A DNA stretch of 64,000 bases from Halodurantibacterium flavum (GTDB lineage: Bacteria > Pseudomonadota > Alphaproteobacteria > Rhodobacterales > Rhodobacteraceae), in NCBI RefSeq assembly GCF_042681825.1, contig NZ_JBHUGH010000010.1, positions 124,001-188,000 of the forward strand, given 5' to 3'. How positions within the stretch are numbered: position 1 is the stretch's first letter; every line of letters begins with the position of its first letter. A model generated the notes under the pieces. That model worked only from the letters and a program-made list of their open reading frames with translations. It searched no databases and was not told where the DNA came from. The translations under genes were made by a program, and so were the position numbers. Of the stretch, positions 59,070-64,000 are shown piece after piece.

Positions 59070-59540
59070 TCAGATATACTGAACCCGGAGAATCTCGTAG
59101 CTGCGGTCTCCCCCGGGTGTCTTGACCTCGACGCTGTCGCCCTCGTCCTTGCCGATCAGGGCGCGGGCGAGGGGCGAGCGGATGTTCAGAAGACCCTTTT
59201 CGATATCGGCCTCGGCTTCGCCCACGATCTGATAGGTCCGCTCTTCGTCGGTGTCTTCGTCCACCAGCGTCACCGTGGCGCCGAACTTGACCGATCCCGA
59301 CAGGCGCGAGGGGTCGATGACCTCTGCCAGCGACAGAAGCCCTTCGAGTTCCTTAACACGGCCTTCGATAAAGCTCTGGCGTTCCCGCGCGGCATGGTAT
59401 TCGGCATTCTCGGACAGGTCGCCATGTTCGCGCGCCTCGGCGATGGCGCGGATCACGGCGGGTCTCTCGACCGATTTCAGGTTCTTGAGTTCGTCCTCAA
59501 GCGCCGCGTGTCCGGCGCGTGTCATTGGTATTTTTTCCAT
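59070..59540 (-). CDS. greA: transcription elongation factor GreA
   Basis: A complete 156-aa GreA: coiled-coil N-terminal domain with the catalytic acidic tip region AREHGDLSENAEYHAARERQ near residue 40, and the FKBP-like C-terminal domain (TYQIVGEAEADIEKGLLNI, SPLARALIGKDEGD). It rescues paused RNA polymerase. Confidence 0.96.
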   Translation of the reverse strand: MEKIPMTRAGHAALEDELKNLKSVERPAVIRAIAEAREHGDLSENAEYHAARERQSFIEGRVKELEGLLSLAEVIDPSRLSGSVKFGATVTLVDEDTDEERTYQIVGEAEADIEKGLLNIRSPLARALIGKDEGDSVEVKTPGGDRSYEILRVQYI

Positions 59541-59552
59541 GGCTCTACTTTA

Positions 59553-59699
59553 TCAGACACGAATGAGGGCGTCGCAGCCCTGCCGCGACACCCGGGTCCC
59601 CTTCTTGCCCTTCACCTGAACCGAGCCGCGCACGGATTGCAAGGCCCGTGGCCGCCTTTCGTCCGCGGGACGCCGGAAATCGCCCAAGATGCGGCGCAC
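59553..59699 (-). CDS. possible 48-aa reading frame upstream of greA
   Basis: A frame with GTG start (VRRILGDFRRPADERR, Arg/Lys-rich) ends 13 bp before greA and has third positions rich in G and C, as the neighbours do. No family is recognised, no ribosome binding site was seen and it does not reach the promoter region for the other strand. Could be a leader peptide or nothing. The rest of the 255-bp gap holds only the promoter described separately. Confidence 0.2.
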   Translation of the reverse strand: MRRILGDFRRPADERRPRALQSVRGSVQVKGKKGTRVSRQGCDALIRV

Positions 59700-59716
59700 C
59701 GCCAGCAGCGTCACGA

Positions 59717-59744
59717 TTGACCCTGCCTTGCGCAATAATATAAC
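59717..59744 (+). promoter_or_regulatory. sigma-70 promoter of etfD
   Basis: TTGACC (59717-59722), a 16-bp spacer and TATAAC (59739-59744) give a close match to the housekeeping consensus, about 50 bp before the ETF-ubiquinone oxidoreductase start. Confidence 0.7.
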
Positions 59745-59796
59745 CCGGATGACGAGAAAGCGAAAAACGCCAGCCCGACAGGCAGAGGGGGTAGCC

Positions 59797-61449
59797 ATGA
59801 CCGAAGTATCGCGCGAGTCGATGGAATATGACGTTGTGATCGTCGGTGCGGGGCCGGCGGGGCTCTCGGCGGCGATCCGGCTCAAGCAACTCGACCCTGA
59901 CCTGCAGGTGGTGGTGCTGGAAAAGGGCTCCGAGGTCGGTGCGCATATCCTTTCGGGTGCGGTCCTCGACCCCTCGGGTCTCGATGCGCTGATCCCGGAT
60001 TGGCGGGAACGCGGGGCGCCGGTCAATGTGCCGGTGACGCAGGATAATTTCTACCTGCTGGGGGAGGCCGGGCAGATCCGCATCCCCAACTGGCCGATGC
60101 CGCCGCTGATGTCGAACCATGGAAACTATATCGTCTCGATGGGCAATGTCTGCCGCTGGATGGCCGGGCAGGCCGAGGAACTGGGCGTCGAAATTTTCCC
60201 CGGCATGTCGGCCTCCGAGCTTGTCTATGGCGAGGGGGGCGAGGTCGTAGGCGTGGTCGCCGGCGAATTCGGGCGCGAGCCTGACGGCACGCCGGGCCCC
60301 AGCTACGAGCCGGGAATGGAACTGCGCGGAAAATATGTCCTGCTGGGCGAGGGCGTTCGTGGCTCTCTCTCCAAGCAGGTCATGGCGCGCTATGACCTCT
60401 GCGCGGGCAAGGAACCGCAGAAGTTCGGCATCGGCATGAAGGAGATCTGGGAAATCGACCCGGAGAAGCACCGGCCCGGGACCGTGACCCATACGATGGG
60501 CTGGCCGCTTGGCAACAATGCCGGGGGCGGATCGTTTATCTATCATGCGGAAAACAATCAGGTCCATATCGGCTTCGTGGTGCATCTGAACTACGAAAAC
60601 CCATGGCTCTATCCGTATATGGAGTTCCAGCGGCTCAAGCATCATCCGCTGATTGCCGAACTGCTGCGGGGCGGCAAGCGTGTCGCCTATGGCGCAAGGG
60701 CGATCAGCGAAGGTGGCTGGCAGTCGATCCCCAAGGTTGCCTTTCCGGGCGGGGCGCTTCTGGGCTGTTCCGCAGGCCTTGTGAACGTGCCGCGTATCAA
60801 GGGCAACCACAACGCGATGCTGTCGGGCAAGGCCGCGGCCGAGGCCGCCCATGCGGCGATACGGGTCGGGCGGTCCGGCGATGAGCTGACGGGCTATGAG
60901 GACGACCTGCGCAGCGGTCCCGTCGCCCGCGATCTGCGGCGCGTCCGCAACGTCAAACCGCTCTGGTCGAAATTCGGGCTGCTGGGGTCGCTGACGCTTG
61001 GCGGGTTCGACATGTGGGTTGCGAACCTTTTTGGCGTCAATCCGATGGGAACGCAAAAGCACGGCAAGTCGGATGCGGCGGCGACCGGGCTTGCCGCCGA
61101 CCACAAGCCCATCGTCTATCCCAAGCCGGATGGCGTCTTGTCCTTCGACCGGCTGACCAACGTGGCCTTTTCCTTCACCAACCATGAAGAAAGCCAGCCC
61201 TGCCACCTGCAACTGCGCGACCCGGTCATCCCCATCGCCGTCAATCTGCCGAAATTCGCCGAACCTGCGCAGCGCTACTGCCCCGCGGGCGTCTATGAGG
61301 TGGTGCAAGAGGCGGGGGCCGAACCCCGCTTTGTCATCAACTTCCAGAACTGCGTCCACTGCAAGACCTGCGATATCAAGGACCCGAGCCAGAACATCAA
61401 CTGGGTCACGCCGCAGGGGGGCGACGGGCCGAACTATCCCAACATGTAA
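59797..61449 (+). CDS. etfD: electron transfer flavoprotein-ubiquinone oxidoreductase
   Basis: A 550-aa membrane-associated enzyme that passes electrons from ETF to ubiquinone. Motifs: FAD-binding VIVGAGPAGLSAAIRL near residue 15, PMPPLMSNHGNYIVSMGN, the quinone-binding amphipathic parts, GGWQSIPKVAFPGGALLGC, and the C-terminal [4Fe-4S] cysteines in FQNCVHCKTCDIKDP, ending NINWVTPQGGDGPNYP. This is a full-length enzyme. The start at MTEVSRES follows the promoter above; a longer frame would cover it. Confidence 0.95.
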   Translation: MTEVSRESMEYDVVIVGAGPAGLSAAIRLKQLDPDLQVVVLEKGSEVGAHILSGAVLDPSGLDALIPDWRERGAPVNVPVTQDNFYLLGEAGQIRIPNWPMPPLMSNHGNYIVSMGNVCRWMAGQAEELGVEIFPGMSASELVYGEGGEVVGVVAGEFGREPDGTPGPSYEPGMELRGKYVLLGEGVRGSLSKQVMARYDLCAGKEPQKFGIGMKEIWEIDPEKHRPGTVTHTMGWPLGNNAGGGSFIYHAENNQVHIGFVVHLNYENPWLYPYMEFQRLKHHPLIAELLRGGKRVAYGARAISEGGWQSIPKVAFPGGALLGCSAGLVNVPRIKGNHNAMLSGKAAAEAAHAAIRVGRSGDELTGYEDDLRSGPVARDLRRVRNVKPLWSKFGLLGSLTLGGFDMWVANLFGVNPMGTQKHGKSDAAATGLAADHKPIVYPKPDGVLSFDRLTNVAFSFTNHEESQPCHLQLRDPVIPIAVNLPKFAEPAQRYCPAGVYEVVQEAGAEPRFVINFQNCVHCKTCDIKDPSQNINWVTPQGGDGPNYPNM

Positions 61450-61543
61450 TATGACAATTGCGCGAGCAGCGGCGCGCGCATTGCCTTGCGTGCCGCCCGC
61501 GACTACGGTTGCCGCATCGACCACCGCAAGGGGGAGGGGCGCC

Positions 61544-63244
61544 ATGACGCGTAAACTCACGCTTACACTCGCGGCCGCGCTGGCGTGCTTCGGCGCAGCC
61601 ACGGATCAGGCGCGGGCCGACGGGCTGGCCGGGGCCTATCTGGCCGGTCGGCAGGCGCTTATGCACAATGACTTTGCGGCAGCGGCGCCGCATCTTTCGG
61701 TCGCGGTCGCCCGTGACCCGCAGCATGAACTGCTGCTTGAAAGCATGATTGCCACCCATGTCGCGCTTGGCGATGTCGCGCGGGCGGTGCCGGCGGCGCG
61801 GGCGATGCTGGATCAGGGCTTTCCCACGCAGACGGCGCATGTGGTCATTCTCGCCGATCAGGTTGAGCGTGGCGCCTGGGAAGAGGTGCTGGCGGGGGCC
61901 GAAGGGCGGAATGTCGGGCCGCTGATCGAAGGATTGGTCGTCGCCTGGGCGCAACTGGGCCTTGGACGGATGTCGGAGGCCGTGGCGGAATTTGACCGGC
62001 TCATGGGTGACCCTACGCTGGCGCCCTTCGCGGCGCAGCACAAGGCGCTTGCCCTTGCCTCGGCCGGTGATTTCGAAGGCGCCGAGGAAATCCTGCGCGG
62101 CGCGGCCGGCAGCGGGCTTGGCCTGACGCGCCGGGGCGTGCAAGCGCATGTTCAGGTGCTGAGCCAGCTTGACCGGGTCGAAGAGGCGCAGGCCCTGCTT
62201 GCCGCCGTCCTGGATGCGAATGCCGATCCGGTGCTGGAATCCCTGCAGGAACGGCTGGCGGATGGCGAGGTGCTGCCCTTTACCATCATCCAGCAGCCGG
62301 CGGATGGCGTGGCCGAGGTCTTCTATTCCGTCGCCATGGCCCTGGCGCCGGAGGACGGCGATCAGTCGGCGCTTCTTTACGCGCGGCTGGCCAGCCACGA
62401 CCGGCCCGCGCATACGGACGCAATCCTGCTATCGGCGAGCCTTCTGGAGTCGATGGGCCAGTACGACCTGGCGACGGCGGCCTATAACCGCATTTCCCGC
62501 GACGATCCGGCCTATGATGCGGCCGAGCTTGGCCGGGCCGAGGCGCTTTATAATGGCGGGCGGGTCGAAGCCGCCATCGAGGTAATGGAACAGCTTGCAA
62601 GGGCGCGCCCGGACCTTCCGCTGATCCATATCGGCCTTGGGGACATGTTGCGCCGTGAAGGCCGCCATGCCGAGGCGATCCCCGCCTATGACCGCGCCAT
62701 CGCGCTGATCGATGAACCGAGCGACGGTCATTGGGCGCTTTTCTACAGCCGCGGCATTTCGCATGAGCGGGAAGGGAACTGGCCCGAGGCCGAGGCGGAT
62801 TTCCGGTCGGCACTGGATCTGCGCCCGGATCAGCCGCTTGTTCTCAACTATCTCGGCTATTCCTACGTCGAGAGGAACGAGAACCTTGACGAGGCGCTGG
62901 GCATGATCGAACGCGCGGTCGCCGCGCGCCCCGAGGACGGCTTCATCACCGACAGTCTGGGTTGGGTGCTTTATCGCCTCGGCCGCTATGAAGAAGCCGT
63001 GGAGCATATGGAGCGGGCGGTCGAACTGACCGCGACGGACCCGATCATCAACGATCATCTGGGCGATGTTTACTGGGCCGTCGGACGCCGCCTTGAGGCT
63101 GAGTTCCAGTGGCGCCGCGCCCTCTCGTTCAAGCCGGAACCGGAGGAGGAACGGCGCATCCGTCGCAAGCTGGATGTCGGGCTGGACGCGGTTCTTGCCG
63201 AGGAAGGCGCCCCGCCGCTGCGCATGACGATGAATGGCAACTGA
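61544..63244 (+). CDS. tetratricopeptide repeat protein, exported
   Basis: A 566-aa protein with a signal peptide (LTLTLAAALACFGAATDQARA then DG) and at least eight TPR-like helix pairs, for example LIHIGLGDMLRREGRHAEAI, ALFYSRGISHEREGNWPEAE and LNYLGYSYVERNENLDEAL. Probably periplasmic, a scaffold for protein interaction. The 3' end overlaps ispE by 11 bases, and the two genes plus etfD are likely co-transcribed in part. The partner is unknown. Confidence 0.9.
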   Translation: MTRKLTLTLAAALACFGAATDQARADGLAGAYLAGRQALMHNDFAAAAPHLSVAVARDPQHELLLESMIATHVALGDVARAVPAARAMLDQGFPTQTAHVVILADQVERGAWEEVLAGAEGRNVGPLIEGLVVAWAQLGLGRMSEAVAEFDRLMGDPTLAPFAAQHKALALASAGDFEGAEEILRGAAGSGLGLTRRGVQAHVQVLSQLDRVEEAQALLAAVLDANADPVLESLQERLADGEVLPFTIIQQPADGVAEVFYSVAMALAPEDGDQSALLYARLASHDRPAHTDAILLSASLLESMGQYDLATAAYNRISRDDPAYDAAELGRAEALYNGGRVEAAIEVMEQLARARPDLPLIHIGLGDMLRREGRHAEAIPAYDRAIALIDEPSDGHWALFYSRGISHEREGNWPEAEADFRSALDLRPDQPLVLNYLGYSYVERNENLDEALGMIERAVAARPEDGFITDSLGWVLYRLGRYEEAVEHMERAVELTATDPIINDHLGDVYWAVGRRLEAEFQWRRALSFKPEPEEERRIRRKLDVGLDAVLAEEGAPPLRMTMNGN

Positions 63245-64000
63245 GGGTTTTGCCCCGGCCAAGATCAACCTCGCGCTTCATGTGACGGGGCGGCGGGCGG
63301 ACGGATATCATCTGCTCGACAGCCTCGTGGTCTTTGCCGATATCGGCGATCACGTCCGGGCGGTGCCGTCCGACGCGCTGTCACTGGACGTCACCGGCCC
63401 CTATGCCGACGCGGTGCCGCAGGGCCCCGGCAACCTCGTGCTGCGGGCGGCGGCCCTGATGGGGGGGCAGGCCCGGCTTTGTCTGGAAAAGAACCTGCCG
63501 CCCGCATCCGGCATCGGCGGGGGATCGTCTGACGCCGCGGCGACGCTGCGCGTGCTGGCCGGTTTCGGGCGCGCCCTGCCTTCGGATGACGCGGTGCTTT
63601 CGCTCGGCGCCGATCTGCCTGTCTGTCTCCTTGCGCGGGCGGCGCGGATGTCGGGCATCGGCGAACGGCTGGAGCCTCTGGACGGGTTGCCCCCTTTGCC
63701 CGCAGTTCTGGTGAATCCGGGGATAGAGGTCTCGACGCCCCGGATTTTCACGGCACTGGAGCGACGCGACAACCCGCCTTTGCCTCCGCGCGTTCCCCTG
63801 TTGCCGGATGCTCCTGCGATGGCGCGATGGCTCGAACCGCTGCGCAATGACCTTGAGGCCCCCGCGCGGAACATCGCGCCGCAGGTGGGCGAGGTCATTC
63901 TGGCCCTTTCTGCCCAGCCCGATTGCCTGTTGGCGCGGATGTCGGGATCCGGGGCCACCTGTTTCGGGCTTTTCCCGACCGAAGCGGCAGCGCAGCGCGC
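63234..64000 (+). CDS. ispE: 4-diphosphocytidyl-2-C-methyl-D-erythritol kinase, cut by the right edge
   Basis: IspE phosphorylates CDP-methylerythritol in the non-mevalonate isoprenoid pathway. The visible 255 residues (of roughly 270-280) begin MATEGFAPAKINLALHV, the substrate-binding start of the GHMP kinases, and include the ATP motif PPASGIGGGSSDAAATL near residue 85 and MSGSGATCFGLF near the end. The start ATG overlaps the TPR gene stop. No stop codon is reached. Confidence 0.93.
   Translation, partial: MATEGFAPAKINLALHVTGRRADGYHLLDSLVVFADIGDHVRAVPSDALSLDVTGPYADAVPQGPGNLVLRAAALMGGQARLCLEKNLPPASGIGGGSSDAAATLRVLAGFGRALPSDDAVLSLGADLPVCLLARAARMSGIGERLEPLDGLPPLPAVLVNPGIEVSTPRIFTALERRDNPPLPPRVPLLPDAPAMARWLEPLRNDLEAPARNIAPQVGEVILALSAQPDCLLARMSGSGATCFGLFPTEAAAQR

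Noticed and set aside
1..64000. Mobile elements, CRISPR arrays, rRNA and tRNA genes
   Set aside because: No transposase, integrase, phage gene, repeat-spacer array or ribosomal or transfer RNA signature was seen; the window appears to be core chromosome.

Overview
The window is a GC-rich, gene-dense stretch of chromosome from an alphaproteobacterium, most likely Rhodobacterales (Rhodobacter/Roseobacter relatives). This rests on a CcrM-type methyltransferase with GANTC sites in its promoter, the yidC-MOSC-engB-argB block, the DUF3576-leuS-lptE-holA and mutY/dciA/dsbA arrangements, DUF2125, DUF4170 and IalB family proteins, and a 16-stranded-type porin with a terminal Phe. Assignments come from reading translated sequence, motifs and gene context; no database search was run. 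I see no rRNA, tRNA, CRISPR array, insertion sequence, prophage or integrase, so this looks like core genome rather than an island.

Layout. 0-9.5 kb: an MlaC-like lipid-binding protein, yidC, a MOSC protein, engB, an opposed SDR dehydrogenase, argB, a ferredoxin, a SixA-type phosphatase, smpB, a 3-mercaptopyruvate sulfurtransferase and an aromatic aminotransferase. 9.5-17 kb: amtB-glnK (minus), a class A penicillin-binding protein (plus), a 350-bp gene-free stretch rich in inverted repeats, an EAL phosphodiesterase, then ttcA-yidD-rnpA-rpmH (minus). 17-22 kb: a TMEM64-like membrane protein, an orphan histidine kinase, a second SDR and a DUF2125 protein. 22-27 kb: pmbA-cysQ-DUF4170-waaA-like-lpxK, a tight run ending in lipid A/Kdo biosynthesis. 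27-31 kb: dsbA-dciA against mutY-gloA-alkB. 31-37.5 kb: ccrM, rnhB, a divergent pair of small exported-protein units including a membrane-anchored winged-helix protein, rlmN, an IalB protein and a Rhizobium-type asparaginase. 37.5-44.7 kb: HNH protein, BaiN-like flavoprotein, LLM oxidoreductase and the holA-lptE-leuS-DUF3576 group. 45-50 kb: a strongly biased major porin gene, yggS, an L,D-transpeptidase, ribA, an OmpR-type regulator (CenR-like) and xthA. 50-55.3 kb: an exopolysaccharide locus (CapD/FlaA1-like, YjbH, YjbF, small secreted Ala/Pro protein). 55.3-64 kb: YbbN-like thioredoxin, LON-domain protein, Trm112, azlCD, a membrane protein, greA, ETF-ubiquinone oxidoreductase, a TPR protein and ispE, which runs off the right edge.

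Cell-envelope work dominates: YidC and YidD (membrane insertion), LptE, LpxK and a Kdo-transferase-like protein (outer membrane), PBP1A and an L,D-transpeptidase (peptidoglycan), porin, MlaC-like protein, and the Yjb polysaccharide locus. Translation and RNA genes (rpmH, rnpA, smpB, rlmN, ttcA, leuS, engB, trm112, greA) and DNA maintenance genes (ccrM, rnhB, mutY, xthA, holA, dciA) fill much of the rest.

The best candidates for something undescribed are the 33.3-34.5 kb unit (small periplasmic protein plus a membrane protein whose cytoplasmic end reads as an OmpR-type winged helix, beside a perfect palindrome) and the multi-hairpin gene-free region at 13.9-14.1 kb. Both are hypotheses from sequence alone.
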